Below are positions 16,181 to 25,583 of a stretch of DNA of 64,000 nucleotides, in pieces. The notes under the pieces were generated by a model. That model had not been told where the DNA came from. It ran no database searches and saw nothing but the letters and a program-made list of their open reading frames with translations. Each line of letters starts with the position of its first letter. The stretch's first letter is position 1. Source of the DNA: Yoonia sp034652275 (GTDB lineage Bacteria; Pseudomonadota; Alphaproteobacteria; Rhodobacterales; Rhodobacteraceae); contig NZ_JAXIWG010000001.1 in assembly GCF_034652275.1 (NCBI RefSeq), positions 992,001 to 1,056,000 of the forward strand, written 5' to 3'. The position numbers and the translations under genes are program-made.

Positions 16181-19100
16181 TCAGCGCCCGTTTCTTTGGC
16201 GGAATATGAACTCCGGCAGAACAGTCTCCCACTCGCTGCGCTTGATGTAGGTCTGAAAAGCTTCCTCGTTATCGGCCTTACGCCACCTGACGATGGCCCC
16301 GACCTTGCCAGAGACCAGGTCTGTGCCTTCTGGCGGCACCCAGTTTGCCGCCATACGGCCGAGGACACGGCCCTGCCTGTCGAGGATCATCCATTTGTCC
16401 TTGCGCCGCTCCAGCGTTACCGCGTCGTCGATTTCGGCCTCGGTGATGGCGGCGAGCGTTTGGCTGTCCCCGGGGAGGCGTCCGGCATAAGAAAGATCGA
16501 CAGAGCCCATATCCGGCAGGTGATATTGGTCAGGCGCGGGCAAGTCGGACGCTTGCGGTGCTGCGACTTGGCGCAACAGCTCGCTTTCGCTGTCAGCAAG
16601 GACGAACGCATGCGCCCCGCGGGTCACCACGGCAAGGCTGCGGCGCGCGCGTGTCATGGCGACGTAGAAAAGCCGCCGCGGCGCCTCGCCGTCCTCGCCC
16701 TTCGAGATCGCCTGCCAGCCACCGTTCAGGATCACCACATGGTCGAATTCCAGACCCTTGGACCGGTGCGCGGTCAGCAGCAAAAGCCCGCGCTGCGTGC
16801 CTCTGACATCCTGCGCCCATTCGGCCAGCCATTCGATCGCGTCGGGAACCGGGATCGTCTTGGCGCCAAGCTCGCGTGCGAGGTCCGCGATGCCTTCAGC
16901 AATCAGATCAACCCAGCGCGTCAGCCGCTGCCTGTTCAGAACATCAAGGATGTCCTGAATGGTGAGCATCGCCGCAGGCCGCGCCCGCAAGCCCGCGACC
17001 AGTTTTTGCATTTCACGCAGGCGCCAGATACTTGGCAGCTTTTCATTGGCCATCTCGACCGGAAGCCCCAGCTTTTCGGCGTAAGCCCGCACCGGCCCAA
17101 GCCGCCGCCAATCGCGCGAGATGATGGCCGCGCGCGACCAAGAGAAATCGGGGTCCAGATGGGATATCCTGACCAGTTCGTCCACCGCGGCCACCCCTTG
17201 GGCCACGTCATCCCCCTGCACGTCGAGGAATTGGGCACGCCCCTTTCCGACCGGGTCATAAGTCGCCATCGCCCCGCCACCCGGATGCAGGCTGCGCAGC
17301 TTGTCCACAGTGATCAGGTGGCCGGCCTTCATGCGCCCTTGGGCAGGCTCGATCACCTGATTTGACGCGTCGATGATGAAGCGGGTTGAACGGTAATTCT
17401 CGGTCAGGAATTTCGGCTTGGCGCGGTAATCCTCTTCGAAGCGACGGATGAACGAGATTGAGGCACCGGTGAAGGCATAGATGTTCTGGTCGTCATCCCC
17501 CACAGCAAAGAGGCTGAGGCGCTGGTCAGGATCGTCAAGCGACCGCCCTGCCACGGCAGCGATCAGCGCATATTCTTCGGGGCCGATGTCCTGATATTCA
17601 TCAACGAGAATCCACCGATAGCCCTGGATCAGGGCCTCGCGCTGGGCCTCGGCCTCGGCGCGGCTGAGCCCTTCACCGGTGATCATGTGCACGGCATCAC
17701 GCAAGATGGCGTCAAAGTCGCGGGTCTCGGTGGAACCACCGGCAAAGCTTGCCCCCACCAATCGCATGGCGAGCGCGTGACAGGTCGAAACGGTGACCCA
17801 AGCGGCATCCTCGCCGACAAGACGGCGCAGGCGGGCACGGATTTCGGCGGCGGCATGGCGGTTGTAGGTCAGCACGAGGATGCGCTGCGGGTCCTCGCGC
17901 CGGACACGCAGAAGATAGGCGATACGGTGAACCAGCACTCTTGTTTTGCCCGATCCGGAGCCGGCCAGCACAAGGACATTGGTTTCCTCACGGTCGTCCG
18001 CCACGATATCCTGCTGGGCAGGGTTGCCAAGATCCTCGACAATCTCCCTCCAGGCGCGTCCCGTGGTCTGGCGGCGTATCTCGACACTGCGCCCGGGCAT
18101 CCAGCGACGCAGGAAACGATCCTGATCCAGCGTGAAATAATCCTGCGTGAGACTTTGCGCCTCTGCGATCCGCTCCAGCCCTTTTTCGGCGTAGGCGGCC
18201 ATGACATGGGTCTGCAACGTCTGCTCGCGGTAGTGTTCCTGCAGCGGCAGGAAATCCTTGGCCGAGAAAGGCGCGCGTTCGGGGTTCAGATGAATGGTCA
18301 TGGCCGAACGGAAGACTGTCAGCCCCTTGCCAAGCGTCAGCACCTGCTGTTCATGCAGCCAAAGGAGCGTGCGCTCCATCAGCTTGGTCATGTTCTTGAC
18401 GCCGGACATCTTGATGACCGCATCACCGTTCAATTCGGCCAAAAGGTCGCCAAGCGTCGTCTCGACCTGAATGTCCTTGCCTCTTGTGCCGGTTGGCACC
18501 TTGGCGATCAGGAATTCAAGAAGTCTTTCGGCAGCCGTCCAGCGCAAGGACGCTGTCTGGTCCACCGCCCGCCACGAACGCTGCAGCACGATTTCGAGCG
18601 TTTTGGAAGAAAGCTTTCGCAGTCGGATATTGCCTTGGCTGCCGTCCTCATCGCGCCCGTCCCGTTCGATACTGCGCAAGAGGCGTTCGAGGATATGAGG
18701 GCCTGCGCCGGCATTGCCCATCTCTCTCATTTTCTGGCTGGCGACTGTCAGGTCAAGCTGGCAACCACCACCGCTATCGGCGTCGGGGGCCATCTCTCGC
18801 ATTGTGCCCAGCAGTGCCCCCTCTAAAGTCCGCGCGGCCGCGAACCGCTGGCGAGAGCTGTTCTCGATTCCGACATGGACCTGGACTGTGATGGCAATAT
18901 CGTTCCGGGCAAGGCCGATAGTCTCGAGGTCTGCCATAGCCTTGGCAAGCCCGCGATGGGTCATACCCGCAAGCCCCGTCAATTCATCGGTCGAAATGCC
19001 CTGATCGGCGGGCGTATTCATCAGGTGGCGCACGATATCGAGAAGTTGCTTGCGCCGTGCGCCGGTGATCTGCGTCTTTTCGAGCCGCGCATTCGCCTCT

Positions 19101-21310
19101 TCAAGCGTGCGCACCATCAGCGAGGACGGAAAAACCTGCACCCGGTTCTCTTCGCGAGAGACAAGCGTGGCCTCTTCCAGCCATGACACGGCCGTCTTGA
19201 CCCGCGTGTCATCTGTTGCGCTGTCGCGCATGTATTCGCGGTCCTTTTCTTCGCGCACGATCTCTCCGGTGGTCGCGACCACCATGCCACCGTTCCGGCC
19301 CTGCTCGTCGATCCGGCGCAGCGCCTTGAGGATCGCCCCGATCTCGTGCCGCTCCAGCCGCGAGCGGGCGGTCAGGGTAAACTGACGCTCGACGTCATCG
19401 TTGTGATACAACAGAACGCAATCGGCGGGCATCCGGTCGCGGCCTGCCCTACCTGCCTCTTGCAGGTAGTTCTCCAGCGAGCCCGGGATATCGGCATGGA
19501 CAACCAGCCGGATGTCGGGCTTGTCGATCCCCATGCCAAAAGCATTTGTGGCCGCAATGACCCGCAAGTCGCCCACCCGAAAGGCTTCCTGCACGAACCG
19601 CTTGTCATCGACCGTCAGCCCTGCATGAAAATGCGCTGCGGCCAGACCTTGGCCTTCGAGGAAGGCTGCGACCCGTTCAGTTTCCTTGCGCGTGGCGCAA
19701 TAGACGACGGCACCGGATCGACCCTCTGGCAAGTGATCGTGGATGGCGGTCAGGATGTCTCCTAGCTTGCTCTCCTTGCGCGTCGGCAGCACCGAAAACG
19801 ACAGGTTCGTCCGCGACGAACCTCCGTCGAACAGGTTCAGTTCGATGGCGAGCTTCTGTTGAAAATGGTCGATGATATCGCGCACGACCTCTGGTTTGGC
19901 GGTGGCTGTCAGGCACAGGATCGGGGCTGGTGGCGCGTCACCCGAGAATTCACGGATGAAGCGACCGATGTAGCGATAATCGGGCCGGAAATCATGCCCC
20001 CATTTCGAGACGCAATGCGCCTCGTCCAGCACCCAGAACCCCACCTCTCGTTGCTTGAGGACCGAACGCACCGATACAGAGCGGAGTTGTTCGGGCGATA
20101 TCAACAGGATTGCCGCCTGACCAAGCCTGACGCGGTCCAGCGCGTCCTGCCGCTCGGGCATCGACAGCATGCCGTTGATCGTCACCGCCGAGGAAATTCC
20201 CGTGCGCTCCATTCCCTGCACCTGATCGGCCATCAGTGCGACGAGAGGCGAGATAACCACCGTCAGCGCACCGGTCTTGTCGTAAAGGCTTAACGCCGGA
20301 ACCTGATAGCAGACAGACTTGCCCGTGCCGGTGGGCAAGATGCCAAGCACATGGGAATGCGCCATCGCATTCGCAACGATGACTTCTTGCAGCGGGCGAC
20401 CTTCGGCATCGGCTGGTTCGGCGCGGAAGGCCGGAAAGCCGAACCACTTTTGCAGCGCGCCTTTGGGGTCGTTCATCGTCGCGCACCAGACACACGAGGG
20501 CCTGCCACAGTTGGTGTCGCGCAACTGCCGGACGATCAGCGCTGCCTGCGGAAAAGACGCCCTGACCCAAGGCGGCATGACAGATTCCCCGCCCGAGACA
20601 GAGATCCATGCCAAGGCATAGGCCATCGGCCAAGCCATCCGCGCATCACCTAGCGCATCCAGCGCAGGACCGACCTGTTCACCGCAAGCCTGACCCTCCA
20701 GAATATCGCGGATCGCGGCCAGAGCTGTGACTTGGTCCGGCGCGCCCGCATTGCGGATGTACTGAAAGACCGCATCAAACCCGTCGGCGCGATCCGTGCG
20801 CGTGACAAGGTGATGCCACGCCAAAAGCAGATCGGGCGACTGTCCTTTCAGGGCCTCGATCTGGTTGCTCAAAACATCGAACACCAGACGGGCATCAAGC
20901 TCGGGGTCATTCACATGTCCCGCCTGCAGCCGCCCGTCGTGATGATGTTTGACCAGATGATGATAGGGGTTGCGCGGAAAGGCCAAGGGGTTCAGCCAAA
21001 GCGTATCGATGGGCGCCATCATCCTGTCGCGCAGCCTTGGCCTTGCTGCCAGCAAATGCTCGATATCATGGCGCAGAATGTTGTGCCCGATGATGTAGCT
21101 GGTCGTTTTCAGGGCCGCTTCCAGCTTGTCGAGCGATTGCTGAAGTCTGCCTTTGCCTGCCACGACCGCCGGGCCGGGACCAAAGCGCACTGCGGCCAAG
21201 TCGAAGATTTCTGCCTTGCTGGGATCAACTTCCAGATCAACCGACAGGCACCGCTCCAGAAGGGGTGCCTTGTCATCGGTTTTTGGACGCAGGAAGCTCA
21301 GAAAAGGCAT
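16181..21310 (-). CDS. Three-domain DNA helicase/nuclease: DEDD exonuclease + RecQ helicase + UvrD-type helicase
   Basis: A 1709-residue mosaic enzyme. Residues about 20-150 form a DnaQ-like 3'-5' exonuclease: LSVDLEVDP (DxE, 22-30), IIGHNILRHDIEHL (73-86) and HVNDPELDARLVFD (132-145). A cysteine cluster CGRPSCVWC lies at 268-276. Residues about 285-640 are a RecQ core: Walker A GILPTGTGKS (323-332), DEAHCVSKWGHDFRPDY, LTATA, then AATNAFGMGIDKPDIR and QEAGRAGRD. Residues about 1100-1600 are a UvrD-type SF1 helicase: AGSGSGKT (1116-1123), DEYQDIG, VGDDDQNIYAFTGA, ENYRST, TAHRSKGLEFDHV and LFYVAMTRARRSL. All key motifs look intact. A role in DNA processing or defence is inference. Confidence 0.85.
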   Translation of the reverse strand: MPFLSFLRPKTDDKAPLLERCLSVDLEVDPSKAEIFDLAAVRFGPGPAVVAGKGRLQQSLDKLEAALKTTSYIIGHNILRHDIEHLLAARPRLRDRMMAPIDTLWLNPLAFPRNPYHHLVKHHHDGRLQAGHVNDPELDARLVFDVLSNQIEALKGQSPDLLLAWHHLVTRTDRADGFDAVFQYIRNAGAPDQVTALAAIRDILEGQACGEQVGPALDALGDARMAWPMAYALAWISVSGGESVMPPWVRASFPQAALIVRQLRDTNCGRPSCVWCATMNDPKGALQKWFGFPAFRAEPADAEGRPLQEVIVANAMAHSHVLGILPTGTGKSVCYQVPALSLYDKTGALTVVISPLVALMADQVQGMERTGISSAVTINGMLSMPERQDALDRVRLGQAAILLISPEQLRSVSVRSVLKQREVGFWVLDEAHCVSKWGHDFRPDYRYIGRFIREFSGDAPPAPILCLTATAKPEVVRDIIDHFQQKLAIELNLFDGGSSRTNLSFSVLPTRKESKLGDILTAIHDHLPEGRSGAVVYCATRKETERVAAFLEGQGLAAAHFHAGLTVDDKRFVQEAFRVGDLRVIAATNAFGMGIDKPDIRLVVHADIPGSLENYLQEAGRAGRDRMPADCVLLYHNDDVERQFTLTARSRLERHEIGAILKALRRIDEQGRNGGMVVATTGEIVREEKDREYMRDSATDDTRVKTAVSWLEEATLVSREENRVQVFPSSLMVRTLEEANARLEKTQITGARRKQLLDIVRHLMNTPADQGISTDELTGLAGMTHRGLAKAMADLETIGLARNDIAITVQVHVGIENSSRQRFAAARTLEGALLGTMREMAPDADSGGGCQLDLTVASQKMREMGNAGAGPHILERLLRSIERDGRDEDGSQGNIRLRKLSSKTLEIVLQRSWRAVDQTASLRWTAAERLLEFLIAKVPTGTRGKDIQVETTLGDLLAELNGDAVIKMSGVKNMTKLMERTLLWLHEQQVLTLGKGLTVFRSAMTIHLNPERAPFSAKDFLPLQEHYREQTLQTHVMAAYAEKGLERIAEAQSLTQDYFTLDQDRFLRRWMPGRSVEIRRQTTGRAWREIVEDLGNPAQQDIVADDREETNVLVLAGSGSGKTRVLVHRIAYLLRVRREDPQRILVLTYNRHAAAEIRARLRRLVGEDAAWVTVSTCHALAMRLVGASFAGGSTETRDFDAILRDAVHMITGEGLSRAEAEAQREALIQGYRWILVDEYQDIGPEEYALIAAVAGRSLDDPDQRLSLFAVGDDDQNIYAFTGASISFIRRFEEDYRAKPKFLTENYRSTRFIIDASNQVIEPAQGRMKAGHLITVDKLRSLHPGGGAMATYDPVGKGRAQFLDVQGDDVAQGVAAVDELVRISHLDPDFSWSRAAIISRDWRRLGPVRAYAEKLGLPVEMANEKLPSIWRLREMQKLVAGLRARPAAMLTIQDILDVLNRQRLTRWVDLIAEGIADLARELGAKTIPVPDAIEWLAEWAQDVRGTQRGLLLLTAHRSKGLEFDHVVILNGGWQAISKGEDGEAPRRLFYVAMTRARRSLAVVTRGAHAFVLADSESELLRQVAAPQASDLPAPDQYHLPDMGSVDLSYAGRLPGDSQTLAAITEAEIDDAVTLERRKDKWMILDRQGRVLGRMAANWVPPEGTDLVSGKVGAIVRWRKADNEEAFQTYIKRSEWETVLPEFIFRQRNGR

Positions 21311-21820
21311 ACAGTCCAGTCACATAATATGCGGATCATTCAACTGTTAAGGTACCTCTTGCCACCCTACAACACAAATGCCCTGTAGTGAGACCGCGCT
21401 GGAACCGTCACTGATCGTATCCTTCAGGCGCAACCAGAGGCCATCGCCACATGCAACGTCGGTGGCGGACCATCACCGCGCATTGATGGCCTACCCCTAC
21501 TAAGAGTCCCGTTCATGAATTAGCTTTGGACAGGTTTGGGTTCTGCAAGGTCTTTAAGCGGCCAGCAGAAGACGCACCTGGATAAGAAGTAAGTTCAACC
21601 AGTGCCAAGGCGCTGAGGATCGATGACGATGCCAGTGGCGTCAAACCATGTGCAGCGTGATGACATGGCGCCCAATTTAGCGGCAAATGCAGAATTTACT
21701 GCAAATCCAGATAGAAAACACTGATCCTTCCGGCGCAAAGCTGCCAGCAATCAGTTGGGGGTTGGTGGCGCCCTTCGCTATGTCGGGTTCGGTTGCTGCC
21801 ATCTGGTAAGGGGTTGTATC
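21311..21820. other. Non-coding stretch between the mosaic helicase and the LysR gene
   Basis: About 510 bases with no recognisable gene, lower GC than the left part of the window and frequent stops in all frames. A minus-strand run ending near 21587 stays open for about 50 codons but matches nothing I know. It could hold gene or insertion-sequence debris and the LysR promoter; I see no clear terminal inverted repeats. Confidence 0.4.
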
Positions 21821-22762
21821 ATGGCCCGTCGCAGTCAATTGAATGCCCTGAACGAGATAGACATGCGCAACATGCGCATATTCCGGCAGATTGTTGATGC
21901 CGGAGGAGTTGCCTCTGCTTCGCAATCTTTCGGTGCCGAAAAATCGACTTTCAGCCGCGCATTGAAAGCACTCGAAGAAAGATTGAATGCGCAGTTGTGT
22001 TTCCGTGGACCGGGTGGTTTCTCTCTGACGGAGTTCGGCGTTGTCGTCTATGAAACGTCGGTGGCGCTTGACGAGGCGCTTTCTTCGGCGCGGGCGCGGT
22101 TGAACGGAACGCGGGAAGCCTTTTCAGGCAAGCTTACACTCGGTATCTCGGACAATCTGATTAGCAACGTGGATGCCAAACTGTCTGACTCCATCGAAGT
22201 GCTGTTCAAGCTGGCACCAGAGGTCATGGTCACGGTCTCGATCCTTGCGCCCGATCAATTGGCCGAGGCTTTGGAGGAAGACAGGGTCGATATCGCGATC
22301 ATCGCGCAAAAGCATCTGGATTCCGGTTTTCTGCTGACGCCGCTCTTTTTCGAGAAGTTCAAGTTGTTTGGCGCCGTTCCCGATGGGCACACGCAGCCTT
22401 ACCACTATGCGACGCTGGCCGAAAACGGGGTCGGAACCATTCACAGAACCTTCACGCGGCCAGGAGTAAGTGCGGAATCGCTCAAGCTGAAAGGCGCATG
22501 GACCGCAAAGGCAAGCGGGCTGGAGGCTGTTGCAACACTTATCAATACCGGCCGCTGCGTCGGGTTTCTTCCGACCCATTACATCCGGTCCATCCCGATG
22601 CGCAGACCGATCAAGGAAGTGCCCGGCGCAGAGCATTTGCGGCACGCCCTGCTGTCGGGGGCTGCAACAAAACGAAATACAAGACGCAGCATGCAGGCCC
22701 AATTGATGCTGGATATACTGAATTCGAAAATGGGACCCTCTTTGGCCACCGCTGCGGAATAG
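21821..22762 (+). CDS. LysR family transcriptional regulator
   Basis: A 313-residue LysR-type regulator: N-terminal winged helix-turn-helix (FRQIVDAGGVASASQSFGAE, then STFSRALKALEERLN; about 18-60) and a two-lobed effector domain (GKLTLGISDNLIS, VDIAIIAQKHLD, GFLLTPLFFEKFKLFG). The ATG at 21821 follows TAAGGGG and begins MARRSQLNALNEIDMRNM. It stands directly upstream of, and on the same strand as, the ureohydrolase/ABC operon, with a dyad operator between (22845-22867). It is therefore likely the pathway regulator, sensing the imported compound or a product. Confidence 0.9.
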   Translation: MARRSQLNALNEIDMRNMRIFRQIVDAGGVASASQSFGAEKSTFSRALKALEERLNAQLCFRGPGGFSLTEFGVVVYETSVALDEALSSARARLNGTREAFSGKLTLGISDNLISNVDAKLSDSIEVLFKLAPEVMVTVSILAPDQLAEALEEDRVDIAIIAQKHLDSGFLLTPLFFEKFKLFGAVPDGHTQPYHYATLAENGVGTIHRTFTRPGVSAESLKLKGAWTAKASGLEAVATLINTGRCVGFLPTHYIRSIPMRRPIKEVPGAEHLRHALLSGAATKRNTRRSMQAQLMLDILNSKMGPSLATAAE

Positions 22763-22799
22763 CCGCTATCTACCAGATATCAAAAGCGCACAGCGCGTG

Positions 22800-22883
22800 A
22801 CCCACGTCTATCGTGGGTTGCATCTGCCGCTGTTTTTCAGGGGAAAGGTTGCGATTTTGGCAACCTTGAGTGCGCAACCCACG
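22800..22883 (+). promoter_or_regulatory. Nested inverted repeats upstream of the ureohydrolase operon; candidate LysR operator
   Basis: AAGGTTGC (22845-22852) and GCAACCTT (22860-22867) form a perfect 8-base dyad with a 7-base centre. Its core TGC-N7-GCA is a T-N11-A LysR box. It is enclosed by CGTGGGTTGC (22812-22821) and GCAACCCACG (22874-22883), also perfectly complementary. CCCACG at 22801-22806 competes for the same CGTGGG. The arrangement fits a multi-site LysR operator, or an RNA with alternative folds; the second is speculative. Confidence 0.5.
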
Positions 22884-22960
22884 CTCCTTGCGTTTTCCTG
22901 ACTGGGCTACCTTTGCCGGGCGTCGGTTCGATGTGGCACTTAACCCAGGAGTCCCTACAG

Positions 22961-23971
22961 ATGCCCGAAATACCCTTAGGAGAAATGCAACGCCTTACCA
23001 TTCCTGCTCGACAGAGTGCCGGAAGCTTTCTGTTTTCCGAGATCAGCACGGACTTCAAAAACCTGCAGGCGGATATCGTCTTTCTCGGGATTCCTCATGG
23101 CAGCGCCTACACACCTGACGCGATTGCCAACGACCAGATCAATGCCCCCGATGTCATTCGCGCGGTCACAAACCGGGTGAGCCGTTCGCTGGAACGCTAC
23201 GATTTCGATGTTGGCGGTCCAATCTATGACGGCAGGGATATCAGTGCCGTCGATCTGGGGAATGTCCCCTTCGACATTTCCGTCCCCGGTGGTGACCACT
23301 ATCGCAAGGCAGAGCTTGTCTTGCGCAGCGTGTATGAAACGGGTGCCATGACGGTGGTATTCGGTGGCGACCACGGTATCCCGTTCCCTATCTTCAAAGC
23401 GCTGGAAGTGGTTTCGTCCGCCGAAGACCCCATCGTGCTGATCCAGATTGATGCCCATATCGACTGGCGCGATCATGTCAACGGCGTGCGGGACGGGCTG
23501 TCCAGCCCGATCCGGCGCGCCTCGGAAATGGCGCACATCGGCGAAATTTTCCAGATCGGAATCCGCGCCCAAGGCAGCGGAAGAACAGAAGAATACGAGG
23601 CCGCCATGGCATATGGCGCGAACATCATTCCTGCTTTCGAAGTCCACGACAACGGGGTCGACGCCATTCTGGCGAGGATCCCCGACAACAGGCGCTATTA
23701 CATCACCATCGATGCAGACGGGATTGATCCGTCCGAGGCACCCGCCGTGGAAGGCCCCGCACCAGGCGGGCTGACCTTTCATCAATGCCGCAAGCTCATT
23801 CATGGTCTTGTCGGCAAAGGGCGCGTTCTTGGCATGGATATTGTCGAGATCACCCCCTCGCGCGATGTCAATGACATCACATCCATCCTTGCGGGTCGCC
23901 TTGTGGTCAACCTGATCGGGGCCGCGGTGCGGGCGGATTACTTCACCACAGAACCTAATGAAAAACCCTGA
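22961..23971 (+). CDS. Ureohydrolase (agmatinase/arginase family), first copy
   Basis: A 336-residue enzyme of the dinuclear-Mn (or Ni) ureohydrolase fold, which splits guanidino groups to urea plus an amine. Metal ligands are present: FGGDHGIPFP, IDAHIDWRDH and TIDADGIDPS. The usual loop after the last motif (PGTGTPEPGG in agmatinases) reads APAVEGPAPGG, so the substrate may not be agmatine or arginine. The ATG at 22961 has AGGAG 9 bases upstream; the open frame upstream is not family-like. First gene of an eight-gene operon that also contains a second ureohydrolase at 27121. Confidence 0.88.
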   Translation: MPEIPLGEMQRLTIPARQSAGSFLFSEISTDFKNLQADIVFLGIPHGSAYTPDAIANDQINAPDVIRAVTNRVSRSLERYDFDVGGPIYDGRDISAVDLGNVPFDISVPGGDHYRKAELVLRSVYETGAMTVVFGGDHGIPFPIFKALEVVSSAEDPIVLIQIDAHIDWRDHVNGVRDGLSSPIRRASEMAHIGEIFQIGIRAQGSGRTEEYEAAMAYGANIIPAFEVHDNGVDAILARIPDNRRYYITIDADGIDPSEAPAVEGPAPGGLTFHQCRKLIHGLVGKGRVLGMDIVEITPSRDVNDITSILAGRLVVNLIGAAVRADYFTTEPNEKP

Positions 23972-23995
23972 CGCCAGATGAAAGGATCATCTTCC

Positions 23996-24847
23996 ATGAC
24001 TGACACATGTCATCTTCGCAAAGCCGCCTATGCCCTGTTCTTTGGTCTGGGGGCGATGACCACGCCCGCCCTTGCACAGACCACGCTGGAGCGCATTCTC
24101 GAAGGGGGTGTCGCGACAGTCGGCACCGAGGCAGCCTTTCCGCCATTCGAATTTGTCGATGAATCCGGAGAGATCGTCGGATACGGCAAAGATATCCTGG
24201 ATGTTGTGATTGCCGAACTGGGGGTAGAGCTTAACCAGCTCGACGTGCCTTGGCAGGGCATCTTGCCGGGTCTGCTGGCCGGGAACTTCGATTTTGTCGC
24301 CACGACTGTCGCGATCAATGAAGAACGTGCCCAGCGCTACGCATACACATTACCTATCGCGAATGGCCAGCCACACATCATGACCCGCGTCGGCGAAGCG
24401 ATCGCAAGCGAGGATGATCTTGCCGGTATGATCGTCGGCACACAACTTGCCTCCTCGGTCGAGCCGATTGCACGGGCCTTGGACGAGCGGCTCAGTGCCG
24501 AGGGCGAGGGCTTTGCCGAACTCAAGCTCTATACCGCATTCACCGACACCTATCTCGCGCTGGCCAGCGGCGAAATCGACGCTGTGATTCAATCGCTGCC
24601 AAACCTTGCAGTTCTGGTGCAGGAACGTCCGGGCCTGTTCGAGATCAGCGCGCCTGTCGAGACCTCGGTGGAATGGACATATATGGCATGGGTCACACGG
24701 CCCGAGGATACCGATCTGCGTGATTTCATCTCCGGTGTCATTCGCGAGATGCGTGACGATGGTCGGCTCTATGAATTGCAGGACAAATGGTTCGGGTTCC
24801 GGATGGAAATCCCCGACGAAGGCTATCTGCCTGCCAGCGCCTATTGA
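23996..24847 (+). CDS. ABC transporter substrate-binding protein (family 3, polar amino acid type)
   Basis: A 283-residue periplasmic binding protein. Signal peptide of about 28 residues ending PALA-Q, then the SBP_bac_3 pattern: VATVGTEAAFPPFEFVDESG, GYGKDILDVVIAELGVELN, WQGILPGLLAGNFDFVATT and the end DKWFGFRMEIPD. It delivers a small polar ligand to the two permeases that follow. The start at 23996 is set by AAAGGA 9 bases upstream. Placed between two ureohydrolases, it probably binds a guanidino or amidino compound (inference). Confidence 0.92.
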   Translation: MTDTCHLRKAAYALFFGLGAMTTPALAQTTLERILEGGVATVGTEAAFPPFEFVDESGEIVGYGKDILDVVIAELGVELNQLDVPWQGILPGLLAGNFDFVATTVAINEERAQRYAYTLPIANGQPHIMTRVGEAIASEDDLAGMIVGTQLASSVEPIARALDERLSAEGEGFAELKLYTAFTDTYLALASGEIDAVIQSLPNLAVLVQERPGLFEISAPVETSVEWTYMAWVTRPEDTDLRDFISGVIREMRDDGRLYELQDKWFGFRMEIPDEGYLPASAY

Positions 24848-24919
24848 CCGTCGCATCCGTTCTTCGGGCGCTTCGGCGCCCGTTGGACCCCCTTTCACCT
24901 CAAAATCGGGACAGGACCT

Positions 24920-25579
24920 TTGGGATTTGATATTGACGCAGTCTGGAGCGCGATGCCCCGCCTGATGGATGCGATCAGCGTCAATTTCAGGATTGCCTTC
25001 GCGTCCATCCTTCTTGCGGTTCTGGGCGGCACGCTCCTGACGATCCTGCGATCGTTCAAGATCAGGGCGCTGAATGTCGTCATCATTGTCCTCATCAGCT
25101 TTATTCGTGGCACGCCCCTGCTGATCCAGATTTTCCTGTTCTATTACGGCCTGCCAGCGCTGGGCCTGCGCCTGAGCCCTGAAGTAGCTGGAATCCTTGC
25201 TCTTTCGCTGAATTCCGCGGTTTTTGTCTCTGAAATCCTGCGCGGCAGCCTGCCCAGTATCGAGGATGGCCAGATCGAAGCTGCAACAGCACTTGGTCTG
25301 TCAGCTGGTGTGATCTGGGGCAAGATCGTTCTTCCGCAGTTGTTCCGCAAGACGCTGCCGATGCTGATTAATGAATCAACCGTGGTGGTGAAAGGAACAG
25401 CGCTTCTGGCTGTCATCACCGTTGTCGAAACGCTGCGCGTCGCCCAACAGATCGGAGCCTCCACATTTCGCCCGTTTGAGCCGATTATCGGTGCTGCCAT
25501 CCTGTTTCTTGGTCTCTACGTGATCCTGACCGCCCTTGGCTGGGCAGTCGAGCGGCGCCATGCACAGGAGCGTCGTTAA
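24920..25579 (+). CDS. ABC transporter permease (polar amino acid type), first
   Basis: A 219-residue inner-membrane permease of the HisMQ/GlnP family with about five transmembrane segments and the EAA loop EAATALGLSAGVIWGKIVLPQ that contacts the ATPase. I take the TTG at 24920 as start (MGFDIDAVWSAMPRLM, with an AGGAC just upstream); the ATG at 24954 is an alternative that loses 11 residues. It pairs with the next gene to form a heterodimeric channel. Confidence 0.88.
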   Translation: MGFDIDAVWSAMPRLMDAISVNFRIAFASILLAVLGGTLLTILRSFKIRALNVVIIVLISFIRGTPLLIQIFLFYYGLPALGLRLSPEVAGILALSLNSAVFVSEILRGSLPSIEDGQIEAATALGLSAGVIWGKIVLPQLFRKTLPMLINESTVVVKGTALLAVITVVETLRVAQQIGASTFRPFEPIIGAAILFLGLYVILTALGWAVERRHAQERR

Positions 25580-25583
25580 GATC

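Noticed and set aside
21311..21820. Insertion-sequence remnant
   Set aside because: Some stretches look like decayed coding DNA, but I found no transposase motif or terminal inverted repeats.
22763..22960. Known guanidine riboswitch upstream of the ureohydrolase operon
   Set aside because: I looked for the ykkC/guanidine-I core and for ACGR loops of guanidine-II; the hairpin loops here (TCTAT, GATTTTG) do not match. Only the LysR-operator reading is kept.
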